64,000 nt of DNA from Sunxiuqinia elliptica (GCF_900113005.1 NZ_FONW01000005.1:212002-276001), one strand, 5' to 3'. Counted from the first letter of the stretch, positions 35,028 through 44,285 are shown. The notes: generated by a model not told the origin, from the sequence alone. Program-made: numbers and translations.

Positions 35028-38000
35028 ATGCGAACGAACATGGGACACAGTTGCATCCGTACACTATTTCTATTTTTAGCGATTATTTTTTTCTTTGAAG
35101 CGAGGGCTCAATCAGATGACTTTTTCGTCATAACTGGGCGATTGAGTAGCGACGATGGGAAGAGTGATGATGTTCATATTGCCGTAACAAAAAATGGGGC
35201 AGATGAACAACAGTTTTCTCCTTCCCGAAGTGGTCGGTTTCGATTTGAATTTGCGTACAACAATGAGTTTCACATGACCTTTCTGAAAGAGGGGTATTAC
35301 AAGAAGACAATTGTTGTTTCTACCCATGTTCCTCAAGCTGTTCTGGAAGAAAATAGTGATTTCCCGCCATTCCAGATTGAAGTATCGCTGGTTAAAGAAA
35401 TTCCGGGAATTGATAAAAGCTTTACCAATAAACCCGCGGGGCGTGTGTTTTACAATGCCAATATTGATAATTTCGATTCCGAAGTGTTTTTCTCGGATAT
35501 TCAGTTGGAAGAGCAGGCTGCTAATGCGCGTCAGCAGGAGCAGCAACTCACGGCAGAGCAGCGGGCAGCCTTAGCACAACGCGAGGCCGATTACAAAAAG
35601 TCAATTGCTGATGCAGATCGCATGATTGGCGCTGAGAAGTATGAAGATGCTTTGACTAAGTTTGAATACGCGAGCGGGTTGTTTCCCGAGCGTCCCTACC
35701 CAAAAGATCGGATTGCTGAATTGCAGGACTTGGTTAGTGCCTTAAAATTGGCAGAAGAAAGACGACGGGCATCAGATGCTGCTTTTCTGGCAAAAGTTGC
35801 TGAAGGTGATAAGTATATGGATCAGCAGGAGTATCAGCAGGCAAAAGAAAGTTACACCGAAGCCTTGGCTTTACGCCCTGATGATGGTTATGCTAAAAGT
35901 CAGCTGGCTCATGCCAATGGGCTGTTAAGGCAACAGGAAATTGATTTGCAGTATAATCAGTTGGTGGCTGAAGCTCAAGAACTGTATGATGCTGGCAGTT
36001 TGGAGGCTGCCAAAGAGCGTTACTTAGAAGCTTTAAAGCTCCGTCCCGAAGAGGCGGCTTTCTTGAATGGTCAAATTCAGAAAATTGACAATGAGCTGGC
36101 TGCTCAGATTGAGTTGGCTCAGCGAGAGCAGCGTTACAATGAGTTCATGGAGCAAGGCAGTGAAGCCATGCAACGCGAAAATTACAACGATGCTTTAGTG
36201 GCATTCAGGCAAGCATTGACCAACAAACCCAATGATGAACTGGCGACACAAAAGATAGGTGAAGTCGAAGAAATTTTATTGCAGCTTCAAAAGCAGGAGA
36301 ACTACAATCAGTATATCGCTGATGCGGATGCTGCTTTTCAGAATAAAGAATTACCGAAAGCCAAAGGTTTATATCAGCAGGCTTTAAATGAGTTGCCGGA
36401 TGAGGATTATCCGAAGCAACAAATTGCAGCAATTGATCAGCAGCAGGCTTTAAATGAACAGTTTGATCAACTGGTAGCACAGGCCGATCAGCAAATTGCT
36501 CAGGAGAATTTTGCTGAAGCGAAAGCTCTCCTGGAGCAGGCACTTGCTATTCGGGACGAATCTGCCTTGAGGGACCGGATTCAGGAATTGGATATTCGTT
36601 TGGCTCAGATTAAATTGGACAACGACTATGCTGATTTATTAAAAAGGGCTGATGTTGCCAAAACGAATGAGGAGTATGCATTGGCCAAGCAGTTGTATAA
36701 TGAAGCCTTGTCTTTAAAGGAAGATGAAACTTATCCGGCTGAACAAATTCAAGAGATTGATGCTTTATTGGCTCAAATTGCAGAGCAAAAGCAATTGGAT
36801 GAGCAGTTTAACTCCACGATGGAACAGGCTCTGGCGGCTTTCGATCGGGAGGATTATCCAACAGCTCTGAAGGGATTTCAGGCTGCGTTGTCACTTAAGC
36901 CAGATAATCAACTGGCGCGTGATCGAATAGACGAGACTGAGGAAATTATCCTGCAGTTAGAGAAGAAACAACAGTACGATGAAATCATTGCTCAGGCGGA
37001 TGCTGCTTTTGGTCGTTCGGAACTGAATCCTGCAAAAGAACTGTATCAACAGGCATTGACCGTTTTGCCGGCAGAAGCTTATCCGAAGCAACAGATTGAG
37101 GCAATTAACCAGCAAATACGGGAAGAGGAAGCCCGCCAGTTGGCACTAGCTCAAGAACAACAAAGGAATTACGATGTAGCGGTGCAGGAAGGGGACAGCC
37201 TTTTGGCATTGGAGCAATACGAACCGGCTAAGTTGGCTTATCAAAAAGCACTATCCATCAAGCCCGAGGAAGACTATCCGCGTAAGAAGATTAGTGAAAT
37301 TGAAGGAGAATTGGCTCGTCTAGCTAAACTGACTGCTGCCTATAACAAGGCAATTGATCAGGCGAATGCTTTTGCAAAACAGGAAAGCTATGAAGCCGCT
37401 CGTGAGAAATATGTGGAAGCATTGCAATACCTTCCCAATGAGGCTTATCCTAAAAATCAGATTGCTCGAATTGATGAGATTCTGGCTCAGATTGCGGCAG
37501 AGAAGAAACGGGAAGCTGATTACCTGTTAGCTGTTCAGGCTGGTGATTCTCTGCTGAATTTAGAAGAATATCAGCCGGCCAAAGATCAATTCTTGAATGC
37601 AACTGCGTTGAACCCGAACGAACGCTATCCGAAAGATAAAGTCGCGGAAATCAATCGTATTCTGGAACAGTTGGAACGCGAACGTATTGCAGCTGAAGTG
37701 ACCCGCAAGGCCTATGATGAGGCAATTGCCCGGGCTGATGGAGAACTGGCTCAAAAGCAATATGTGAATGCTCGTCTGAGTTACGAGGAGGCATTGAACT
37801 TAATCCCGGAGGAAACATACCCCAAAGATCAGATCGCTTTGATTAATCAACTGATTGAGCAGGAAAAAGAAAGTGCCTATCAGGCAGCAATTGCTTCCGG
37901 CGACCAGTTGTTGCAAGGCGAGAATTATAGCGAGTCTAAAAGTGCTTACAACGAGGCTTTAAAAATTAAGCCGGAAGATCCTTATGCAACAGGACAGATT

Positions 38001-40349
38001 GCGAAGATAACCGCCATTCTGGAACAATTGGCTCAGGATCGTTTGCAACGGGAGCGCCTGCAAAAAGAATACGACGATAAGATAAAGGATGCTGACCAGA
38101 AGTTTGCAGCTACTGCTTATCCCGAAGCCAAAGGGCTTTATGAGCAAGCTCTAACAATCCTTCCAGAGGAAACTTATCCGAAGGAGCAGATTGCCCGAAT
38201 TGACAGTTTGTTGTTGGAGATTCAGAAACAGCAGGAAGTTGATCAGGCCTATGCCCAAGCAATTCGAAATGGACAACAGGCTTTTGATCGTGATGAGCTT
38301 GTTGAAGCATTGGGCTTCTATCGGGAAGCAAATACACTAAAGCCAGAGGAACAACTACCACCAAAACGTATTGCTGAAATTGAAGCTTTAATTGCTCAAC
38401 GTGCAGAATTGGCTCGATTGGCTGCTGAAGAAGAAGCACAGCGCCAGGCCATGTTACAAGCCAAACAGCAGCAGTATGACCAAGCATTGGCTAATGCACA
38501 GGCTGCATTCGATCAACAACAATATGCCGAAGCCATTGAAGATTTGGAGGCTGCTTTAAGCATATTCCCTGATGAGCAGTTCCCGAAAGACCGGATTGCT
38601 CAGATTGAATTGCTCATTGAACAGCAGAAAAGAGATGCCATGGCTCGGGAGCAACAAGCGCGTCAGGACTCGATTTTGCGGGCGCAGCAGTTGGCTTTTG
38701 ATCAACAACTGGCCTTGGGTGAAAAGCAGGAAATGGCTGGGGAATACGATCAGGCGATTGCAACTTATACAGGAGCAAAGTCAATCGTTCCTGCTCGTGC
38801 TGGCGAAGCAGATCAACGAATTGAACGCGTGCGCGAAAAAATAAGAGCCAAACAAGAGTTGGAAGCTAAATACGCTAGCGCCATTCAAGCTGCTGATCGT
38901 TTCTTTAATAATGAAGAGTTAGAAAAGGCCTTGATCTTATATCAGGAAGCATTAGGATATAAACCAGATGCTACCTATCCGCAAGAACGAATTCGATTGA
39001 TCAACCAACGATTGGGCGAGTTGGAAAATCGCTATGCTGCAGCTATTGAAGCAGCCGATCGCTTTTTTACTTCGGAAGAATGGTTGGGGGCTAAAGGAAA
39101 ATATGCTGAGGCTTTGACCTTAAAACCGGAAGAGCAATACCCGGCAGATCAACTTCGCTTGGTGAATGAAAAATTGGCCGCTTTGCAACAGGCAGAGCAA
39201 GAGCAGGCACAAAGGGATTTGGCTTATCAGAAAGCAATTGCTGAAGCCGACCGGGCATTTGCGGCCCAACAGTATATGGTGGCTCGCTCGGGATTTGAAT
39301 TGGCCAAAAGCATTAAGCCCGAAGAAACTTATCCGGATGAGCGTATTGCCGAGATCGACCGATTGTTGGCTCAGCAGGCTCGTGAACAGCAACTGGCAGA
39401 TCAGCAACAAGCGTTGAATGCAAAATACAATGAAGCCATTGCAGCAGCTGACCGGGAGTTTCAAGCAGCAAGGTATGAACCAGCTAAAGGCTACTATGAA
39501 AGTGCCCTGACAGTTAAGCCGGGAGAGCAATATCCAAGCACGCAGTTAAAAAGGATTGCTGAACTTGTGGCAATGCAGCAGGCTGCTCAGGCACAGAAAG
39601 CTGTTGAGGTTGAAGCAGCGCCCGTTCCTGAGAAAGTGGTTACACTGACTGATGACTATGATGAAATGATTCGCCAGGCTGACGAAAGCTTTGATCAGGG
39701 GGATTACAAGATTGCTCAATATTATTATCAAAAAGCATTAAACGAGCGTCCAAATGAAAGCTATCCGAAAGAACGTTTGGCGGAGATTCGTGATCTCATT
39801 AATCAGACCTTGAGTCAGCAAGAATTGGCCGATTATGAGAATGCCTTGAAGCAGGCTGACCAGGCCTTTGCCGATAAGCAATACAACATAGCGCGCTTTT
39901 ATTACTACAAAGCCTTAGGGATTAAATCATGGGAACAATACCCCAAAGATCAGCTACTGGAGATTCAGCGTTTAACCAATTCGCTACTTTCTCAACTTAA
40001 GGAAAAAGAGTACCAGGATTTGATTGCCGAAGCAGATGAGGCTTTTGTTCGCAAGGATTATTCAATTTCCAGGGCTTATTACAATCGGGCGTTGTCGGTT
40101 AAGCCAAAAGAGCAATACCCGAATATTCGCTTGAAAGAGATTTCTAGCCAGCTTGCCATGGAGTCAGCCAATGCGGATGAGAAGGCTTACCAGGATTTAA
40201 TTACGAGAGCAGATCAGGCGATGAGTGCCAGCAATTATAGCATTGCTCGTTTTTACTATCAAAAAGCCTTGGGCGTGAAGCCTCAGGAAGAGTATCCGAA
40301 GAAACAGCTTCAAGTGATTAAGGAAAGCCTGAAACAAGTGAACAACTAA
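35028..40349 (+). CDS. Giant exported TPR-like repeat protein, about 26 repeats
   Basis: A 1773-aa protein with a signal peptide ending at A-R-A-Q (residue 28). A single beta-sandwich-like domain (about 32-125, I-T-G-R-L...F-L-K-E-G-Y-Y-K-K-T-I) is followed from about residue 188 to the end by some 26 copies of a roughly 60-residue unit. The pattern is Y-x-x-x-I-x-x-A-D-x-x-F then Y-x-x-A-K-x-x-Y-x-x-A-L-x-x-K-P-x-E-x-Y-P-x-x-Q-I-x-x-I, joined by Gln/Glu/Ala-rich helices. This resembles TPR pairs fused by coiled linkers and would form a long rod or superhelix in the periplasm. No enzyme motif is present. lgt starts 18 nt downstream and is likely co-transcribed. The function is unknown; a scaffold or envelope-spanning role is inference. 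Confidence 0.85.
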   Translation: MRTNMGHSCIRTLFLFLAIIFFFEARAQSDDFFVITGRLSSDDGKSDDVHIAVTKNGADEQQFSPSRSGRFRFEFAYNNEFHMTFLKEGYYKKTIVVSTHVPQAVLEENSDFPPFQIEVSLVKEIPGIDKSFTNKPAGRVFYNANIDNFDSEVFFSDIQLEEQAANARQQEQQLTAEQRAALAQREADYKKSIADADRMIGAEKYEDALTKFEYASGLFPERPYPKDRIAELQDLVSALKLAEERRRASDAAFLAKVAEGDKYMDQQEYQQAKESYTEALALRPDDGYAKSQLAHANGLLRQQEIDLQYNQLVAEAQELYDAGSLEAAKERYLEALKLRPEEAAFLNGQIQKIDNELAAQIELAQREQRYNEFMEQGSEAMQRENYNDALVAFRQALTNKPNDELATQKIGEVEEILLQLQKQENYNQYIADADAAFQNKELPKAKGLYQQALNELPDEDYPKQQIAAIDQQQALNEQFDQLVAQADQQIAQENFAEAKALLEQALAIRDESALRDRIQELDIRLAQIKLDNDYADLLKRADVAKTNEEYALAKQLYNEALSLKEDETYPAEQIQEIDALLAQIAEQKQLDEQFNSTMEQALAAFDREDYPTALKGFQAALSLKPDNQLARDRIDETEEIILQLEKKQQYDEIIAQADAAFGRSELNPAKELYQQALTVLPAEAYPKQQIEAINQQIREEEARQLALAQEQQRNYDVAVQEGDSLLALEQYEPAKLAYQKALSIKPEEDYPRKKISEIEGELARLAKLTAAYNKAIDQANAFAKQESYEAAREKYVEALQYLPNEAYPKNQIARIDEILAQIAAEKKREADYLLAVQAGDSLLNLEEYQPAKDQFLNATALNPNERYPKDKVAEINRILEQLERERIAAEVTRKAYDEAIARADGELAQKQYVNARLSYEEALNLIPEETYPKDQIALINQLIEQEKESAYQAAIASGDQLLQGENYSESKSAYNEALKIKPEDPYATGQIAKITAILEQLAQDRLQRERLQKEYDDKIKDADQKFAATAYPEAKGLYEQALTILPEETYPKEQIARIDSLLLEIQKQQEVDQAYAQAIRNGQQAFDRDELVEALGFYREANTLKPEEQLPPKRIAEIEALIAQRAELARLAAEEEAQRQAMLQAKQQQYDQALANAQAAFDQQQYAEAIEDLEAALSIFPDEQFPKDRIAQIELLIEQQKRDAMAREQQARQDSILRAQQLAFDQQLALGEKQEMAGEYDQAIATYTGAKSIVPARAGEADQRIERVREKIRAKQELEAKYASAIQAADRFFNNEELEKALILYQEALGYKPDATYPQERIRLINQRLGELENRYAAAIEAADRFFTSEEWLGAKGKYAEALTLKPEEQYPADQLRLVNEKLAALQQAEQEQAQRDLAYQKAIAEADRAFAAQQYMVARSGFELAKSIKPEETYPDERIAEIDRLLAQQAREQQLADQQQALNAKYNEAIAAADREFQAARYEPAKGYYESALTVKPGEQYPSTQLKRIAELVAMQQAAQAQKAVEVEAAPVPEKVVTLTDDYDEMIRQADESFDQGDYKIAQYYYQKALNERPNESYPKERLAEIRDLINQTLSQQELADYENALKQADQAFADKQYNIARFYYYKALGIKSWEQYPKDQLLEIQRLTNSLLSQLKEKEYQDLIAEADEAFVRKDYSISRAYYNRALSVKPKEQYPNIRLKEISSQLAMESANADEKAYQDLITRADQAMSASNYSIARFYYQKALGVKPQEEYPKKQLQVIKESLKQVNN

Positions 40350-40367
40350 CCATCAACCAACCGCAAA

Positions 40368-41216
40368 ATGGAACTGAGTTATATTCATTGGAATCCAGAC
40401 CCGGAAATTATCAATGTTTTAGGCCTATCTCTTCGTTATTATGGATTACTGTTTGTAAGCGGTTTAGTCCTGAGTTTAGCTGTGTTGCGAAAACTGTTCA
40501 GGCGGGAAGATATCTCTGCAGATAAATTGGAGAAGCTCAGTATTTATGGCTTTGTGGGGATATTGGCTGGAGCGAGATTGGGACATTGTCTTTTTTATGA
40601 ACCGACCTATTACTTGGCGCATCCGCTGGAAATGATTTTGCCGCTTAAGTTTCCGGAAGGAGGAGGCATTGAGTTTGTTGGTTATCGGGGCTTGGCCAGT
40701 CATGGGGGAGCGCTTGGTCTAATTATTGCGCTGCTGGTGTATGCTCGAAAAACAGGCGAATCGCTATTGAAAACGATTGACCTTATCGCTGTTGTGGCGG
40801 GTTTGGGAGCTGGTTTTATTCGTTTGGCCAACCTGATGAACTCTGAAATTATTGGCATGCCTACTCAAAAACCATGGGGATTTGTTTTTGAGCGTGTCGA
40901 TCAATTACCACGGCATCCGGCACAACTGTATGAAGCTTTAGTGTATTTCTTGATTTTCGGGATGACCCTATTGTTGTATTATCGGAAAAGAGCGGTCTTG
41001 CAAAATGGATTCTTGTTTGGTTGGACCTTGACCTTGATTTTTACAGCTCGTTTCTTTATTGAGTTTATAAAAGAACGCCAAGTAGCCTTTGAAGAAGGGA
41101 TGCGTTTAGATATGGGGCAAATCCTGAGTATTCCTTATATTTTGGTTGGCCTTGGCTTTATGATTTATGGATGGCGAAAGACAAGGCAATTAAAGGCGCT
41201 TTCAAGTCTTGTTTAA
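40368..41216 (+). CDS. Prolipoprotein diacylglyceryl transferase
   Basis: Lgt moves a diacylglyceryl group from phosphatidylglycerol to the lipobox Cys of prelipoproteins in the inner membrane. The 282-aa product has seven hydrophobic helices. Key blocks are G-A-R-L-G-H-C-L-F-Y-E-P, R-G-L-A-S-H-G-G-A-L-G, G-A-G-F-I-R-L-A-N-L-M-N-S-E-I-I-G (the Lgt signature with the essential Arg) and H-P-A-Q-L-Y-E-A. It follows the giant repeat gene by 18 nt. It serves the many lipoproteins of this window. Confidence 0.96.
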   Translation: MELSYIHWNPDPEIINVLGLSLRYYGLLFVSGLVLSLAVLRKLFRREDISADKLEKLSIYGFVGILAGARLGHCLFYEPTYYLAHPLEMILPLKFPEGGGIEFVGYRGLASHGGALGLIIALLVYARKTGESLLKTIDLIAVVAGLGAGFIRLANLMNSEIIGMPTQKPWGFVFERVDQLPRHPAQLYEALVYFLIFGMTLLLYYRKRAVLQNGFLFGWTLTLIFTARFFIEFIKERQVAFEEGMRLDMGQILSIPYILVGLGFMIYGWRKTRQLKALSSLV

Positions 41217-41287
41217 TATTGTTCCAGGAATACTGATTCTTGTTAAAAGTAGTCTATTAACATGTCTTTTGGACGTGAACCGATAAT

Positions 41288-41599
41288 TCAGGCTTGTTTA
41301 TTCACATGTTTCGATATCTCTGAACTCAGCTCGCTGGCATCTACAATGCCAACACCTGTCCATTGAACATCTCCTTTTTTGAATAGAATTAGCGTCGGAA
41401 TGCTTCTTACTTGATAGTGGGAAGCAATAAACGGATTGTTGTCCACATTTACCTTGATGATACGCACACTTTCCTTAAAGTTGTTTTTCACCTTTTTCAG
41501 GATCGGCGGAATCTGTTTACAGGGTTCACACCAGTCTGCATAAAAATCGACTAATACCGGGCGTTCTGACTTGATAATACTTTTAAATCGTCTGCTCAT
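41288..41599 (-). CDS. Thioredoxin-like protein
   Basis: A 103-aa thioredoxin fold with W-C-E-P-C (Cys24 and Cys27) in D-F-Y-A-D-W-C-E-P-C-K and the cis-Pro in V-R-S-I-P-T-L-I-L-F. No signal peptide is seen, so it is a cytosolic dithiol-disulfide oxidoreductase. Glu between the cysteines instead of Gly-Pro is a common Bacteroidota variant. Its start overlaps the end of the DUF6132 gene by 17 nt, which implies translational coupling. Confidence 0.93.
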   Translation of the reverse strand: MSRRFKSIIKSERPVLVDFYADWCEPCKQIPPILKKVKNNFKESVRIIKVNVDNNPFIASHYQVRSIPTLILFKKGDVQWTGVGIVDASELSSEISKHVNKQA

Positions 41600-41810
41600 C
41601 TTTTTTCTTCTTTTTTACAATCATGTCGTTAGTCCAATCTCCAATGAGATAACCTAACGCTCCTCCCCACAAAGTTGAGTAGTACCATACTGACTTAATT
41701 GGACAAGTTCCGGTTTGACAACCGATGAATTTCCAGTAAGCTAAGCCACCCAACATTCCAATCAGTAAGAAGATTAATTGAATTCGGTATTTTTTTAAGG
41801 TTTTAAACAT
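41583..41810 (-). CDS. DUF6132-like small membrane protein
   Basis: A 75-aa protein with two hydrophobic helices (about 10-28 and 44-60) and the conserved G-C-Q-T-G-T-C-P-I (30-38) with two cysteines between them. This matches the small family DUF6132 of unknown function, usually found beside thioredoxin-fold genes. Here it overlaps the thioredoxin-like gene, which suggests that its cysteine pair might be a redox partner; that is inference. The C-terminus is a run of lysines. Confidence 0.8.
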   Translation of the reverse strand: MFKTLKKYRIQLIFLLIGMLGGLAYWKFIGCQTGTCPIKSVWYYSTLWGGALGYLIGDWTNDMIVKKKKKDEQTI

Positions 41811-41894
41811 GTATTTAAAAACTGAAACATTGGTAAGCCTGATTGGTTTGAAAAAAACGATAGAAAAAAACGATGAGTGATAGATTGTGTCAAA

Positions 41895-41933
41895 AATGAA
41901 AAAAGGCTGTCAAACTAAATTGACAACCTTTTT
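41895..41933 (-). terminator. Terminator of the SRP/tRNA unit
   Basis: Arms 41900-41913 and 41920-41933 pair over 14 bp with one G-U pair. Read on the minus strand a T-rich stretch follows. It lies 5 nt beyond the tRNA-Gly 3' end. Confidence 0.85.
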
Positions 41934-41937
41934 CTTG

Positions 41938-42010
41938 AGCGGGAGACGGGATTCAAACCCGCGACCCTTAGCTTGGAAGGCTAATGCTCTATCAGCTGAG
42001 CTACTCCCGC
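41938..42010 (-). tRNA. tRNA-Gly (anticodon TCC)
   Basis: 73 nt with acceptor arm GCGGGAG/CTCCCGC, a normal D arm, anticodon loop CTTCCAA giving TCC, T arm GCGGG/CCCGT with TTTGAAT loop, and discriminator T. CCA is not encoded. Confidence 0.96.
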
Positions 42011-42032
42011 AAACTTAATAAAATCCAAATTG

Positions 42033-42115
42033 TGGGGAGAGCAGGATTCGAACCTACGAAGTCATAAGACAGCAGATTTACAGTCTGCCCCAGTTGGCCA
42101 CTTTGGTATCTCCCC
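42033..42115 (-). tRNA. tRNA-Tyr (anticodon GTA)
   Basis: 83 nt, acceptor GGGGAGA/TCTCCCC, anticodon stem-loop CAGACTGTAAATCTG giving GTA, and a long variable arm as expected for tRNA-Tyr in bacteria. CCA is not encoded. Confidence 0.96.
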
Positions 42116-42241
42116 ATTTTGAATATCTGAAGAATAAGATTTCTAAATAAGAATCAGAAATTGTTCTTCAACTTTATCAGTATTTTTTGAACGTTGGTTG
42201 AAAATGCCAGGCAATTGCCTTTTAAATTCATCCTTGCTTTG

Positions 42242-42315
42242 AGCCGAATCTCAGATTCGAACTGAGGACCCCGAGATTACAAATCACGTGCTCTGGCCAA
42301 CTGAGCTAATTCGGC
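42242..42315 (-). tRNA. tRNA-Thr (anticodon TGT), one anticodon-stem mismatch
   Basis: 74 nt, acceptor GCCGAAT/ATTCGGC, D arm GCTC/GAGC, anticodon loop TTTGTAA giving TGT, T arm CTCAG/CTGAG. The anticodon stem CGTGA/TCTCG has a T-T mismatch in the middle. It lies only a few nt from the SRP RNA 3' end, so the two are probably cut from one transcript. Confidence 0.93.
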
Positions 42316-42318
42316 AAG

Positions 42319-42418
42319 GTGGGTAAGCTACCTGTGTCGCACTGCTACAACCGCCTACCCTTGCTGCCTTCCGACCCTGGGGGAATTCAGCAGGAGCTAG
42401 TCGCACAGGACTTACCCG
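42319..42418 (-). ncRNA. Signal recognition particle RNA (small bacterial type)
   Basis: About 100 nt. The conserved tip CAGGGTCGGAAGGCAGCAAGG (with the GGAAG tetraloop region that binds Ffh) is in place, and the ends GGGTAAG and CTTACCC pair. The 5' end fits a strong promoter at 42423-42453. It guides membrane-protein synthesis with Ffh and FtsY. The 3' end is about 5 nt from tRNA-Thr. Confidence 0.94.
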
Positions 42419-42422
42419 GCGA

Positions 42423-42453
42423 CAAAAGTAGAAAAAAATGTATTCCCGACAAA
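42423..42453 (-). promoter_or_regulatory. Consensus promoter of the SRP/tRNA unit
   Basis: Read on the minus strand, TTTG (42453-42450), 19 nt, then TACTTTTG (42430-42423): an exact match to the Bacteroidota TTTG-N19-TAnnTTTG consensus. The start would be about 42418, matching the predicted SRP RNA 5' end. Confidence 0.88.
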
Positions 42454-42596
42454 CGAAATCGCGCTTCTGATGAGTTTTTTTTTGCGTCGTTTTTCTAATC
42501 GATTATTTCTCAGTGATATGTTCAGATAAAAAAAATCACTTTTTTTTTGAATTAATAAAATGGGGCATTTGTCCGGTCTACTTTTGAAAAATCCAA

Positions 42597-42604
42597 TATA
42601 TTTG
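42597..42604 (+). promoter_or_regulatory. -7 box upstream of the DUF4199 gene
   Basis: TATATTTG is an exact TAnnTTTG match 26 nt before the ATG at 42631. No good -33 element at the right distance is seen. Confidence 0.5.
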
Positions 42605-42630
42605 CCTAATACCATTAAATCATATTAATC

Positions 42631-43182
42631 ATGGAACAAAAATCTACCTTCTGGAAATCAGCGATGACTTTAGGCCTTTACCTTGCTATTGCTTTGATAT
42701 TGTATAATGTAGTCCTTTATGTGTTGGGCGAAAACATGAATAAAACACTTGGATTGATTACTTATGTAATTATGGGAGCAGGTATTTATTGGTGTCAGTT
42801 AAACTATCGTAATAATGAATTGGGCGGATACATCGAATATAGCAAAGCGTTGGGCTTCGGAGTGGCCGTTATGCTTTTTGCAGGTGTTTTGAATGCACTT
42901 TATACAGTTATTTTGTTGAAAGTTGATCCAAGTATCATGGAGCAAGTGCGCATTATGCAGGAGGAAGCTATGTTGCAACAGGGAATGTCTGAAGAGCAAA
43001 TTGAAATGGCTGGTGAAATGATGAGCAAGTTCCAAAGCCCAATCGTTATTGTAATCTCAAGTTTGTTTACCTTTGCCTTCATCGGTTTCCTGATTTCATT
43101 AGTTACTTCAATCTTTATTAAAAGAAAGCAAGAAGAAGATGCTTTTGAAGAAGCAATGGATGAGATTAAAGCTGAAGATTAA
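42631..43182 (+). CDS. DUF4199 membrane protein
   Basis: A 183-aa protein with four hydrophobic helices (about 12-30, 38-56, 73-97, 136-162). Between helices 3 and 4 is a Met/Glu/Gln-rich loop (M-E-Q-V-R-I-M-Q-E-E-A-M-L-Q-Q-G-M). The layout and the L-G-Y/F-S-K-A-L-G-F-G block match DUF4199, common in Bacteroidota and of unknown function. It is followed by a GT2 glycosyltransferase gene on the same strand after 118 nt, a pairing I have the impression is common in this phylum. Confidence 0.85.
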   Translation: MEQKSTFWKSAMTLGLYLAIALILYNVVLYVLGENMNKTLGLITYVIMGAGIYWCQLNYRNNELGGYIEYSKALGFGVAVMLFAGVLNALYTVILLKVDPSIMEQVRIMQEEAMLQQGMSEEQIEMAGEMMSKFQSPIVIVISSLFTFAFIGFLISLVTSIFIKRKQEEDAFEEAMDEIKAED

Positions 43183-43300
43183 TTGAAGGGAGCATGAATA
43201 TAATTCGCTTGAAGAAACGGAGTAATTTTTCCATGCGAATTTCCTGTCTATTTGTGAAGGCAGGCATGCGATATCAACAAGAACAAACAATTCTATTTAA

Positions 43301-44254
43301 ATGAATATTTCCGTAGTTATTCCTTTATTTAATGAGGAAGAATCGTTGCCGGAGTTGACTGGCTGGATTGCAAAAGTGATGAATGAGCATCAATTCAGCT
43401 ATGAAATTGTGTTGATTGATGACGGCAGTAATGATGGATCGTGGGAAGTGATTGAACGTTTACACGCGGACAACTCCTGCATTAAAGCGATTAAGTTTAG
43501 GCGAAACTACGGAAAATCAGCAGCCTTGTATGCTGGATTTGCAGCAACTAAAGGCAAAGTGGTCATTACCATGGATGCTGACTTGCAAGATAGCCCGGAT
43601 GAAATTCCGGAGTTATACCGTATGATTACGGAAGAAGGCTTCGACTTGGTATCGGGCTGGAAAAAGAAACGATATGATCCGGTTCTATCGAAAAATATTC
43701 CCAGTAAGTTTTACAATTGGATTGCCCGGCGAGCAACTGGCATCAAAATTCACGATTTTAACTGTGGATTGAAAGCGTACCGAAGCCAGGTTGTTAAATC
43801 CATTGAGGTGTATGGAGAAATGCATCGTTACATTCCTATTTTGGCCAAATGGGCAGGTTTCAAAAAGATCGGTGAGAAAGTCGTTCAGCACCAGGAACGA
43901 AAATATGGTGTGACGAAATTTGGCATTGAGCGATTTATTCGAGGTCCGCTTGACTTGCTTTCGGTTATTTTCATTTCTCGTTTTAGTAAAAGGCCGATGC
44001 ACTTTTTTGGCGTGCTTGGGACAATTGTTTTCCTGATTGGTTTTATTGCAACAGTAGTTGTCGGTGTTAACAAGCTAATTGCAGTGGCTAATCAAGTGGC
44101 AGCGCCACGCGTAACAGATACGCCTTACTTTTATTTGGCTCTGACGGCCATGATTATTGGAACTCAGCTGTTCTTGTCTGGATTTATTGGCGAGTTGTTG
44201 TCTCGCAATTCGTCGGAGCGAAACAAATACCTGATCGAAGAGGAGTTAAACTAA
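43301..44254 (+). CDS. GT2 glycosyltransferase, dolichol-phosphate-mannose-synthase/ArnC-like
   Basis: A 317-aa membrane-bound glycosyltransferase. The N-terminal GT-A domain has V-V-I-P-L-F-N-E-E-E-S-L, D-D-G-S-N-D-G-S and the D-A-D-L-Q-D metal/nucleotide motif. Two C-terminal helices (about 233-258 and 278-300) anchor it. Relatives transfer a sugar from a nucleotide sugar to polyprenyl phosphate. Sugar and acceptor are not predictable here. It converges with the Nif3-like gene. Confidence 0.92.
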   Translation: MNISVVIPLFNEEESLPELTGWIAKVMNEHQFSYEIVLIDDGSNDGSWEVIERLHADNSCIKAIKFRRNYGKSAALYAGFAATKGKVVITMDADLQDSPDEIPELYRMITEEGFDLVSGWKKKRYDPVLSKNIPSKFYNWIARRATGIKIHDFNCGLKAYRSQVVKSIEVYGEMHRYIPILAKWAGFKKIGEKVVQHQERKYGVTKFGIERFIRGPLDLLSVIFISRFSKRPMHFFGVLGTIVFLIGFIATVVVGVNKLIAVANQVAAPRVTDTPYFYLALTAMIIGTQLFLSGFIGELLSRNSSERNKYLIEEELN

Positions 44255-44285
44255 TGCCGGCTTCAATCAGGTATTGGCTTGAAAA

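Noticed and set aside
38110..38487. Long antisense frame in the giant repeat gene (also 36205-36543, 39120-39530)
   Set aside because: Shadow frames produced by repetitive codon use of the sense gene; no signal peptide, start context or known motif.
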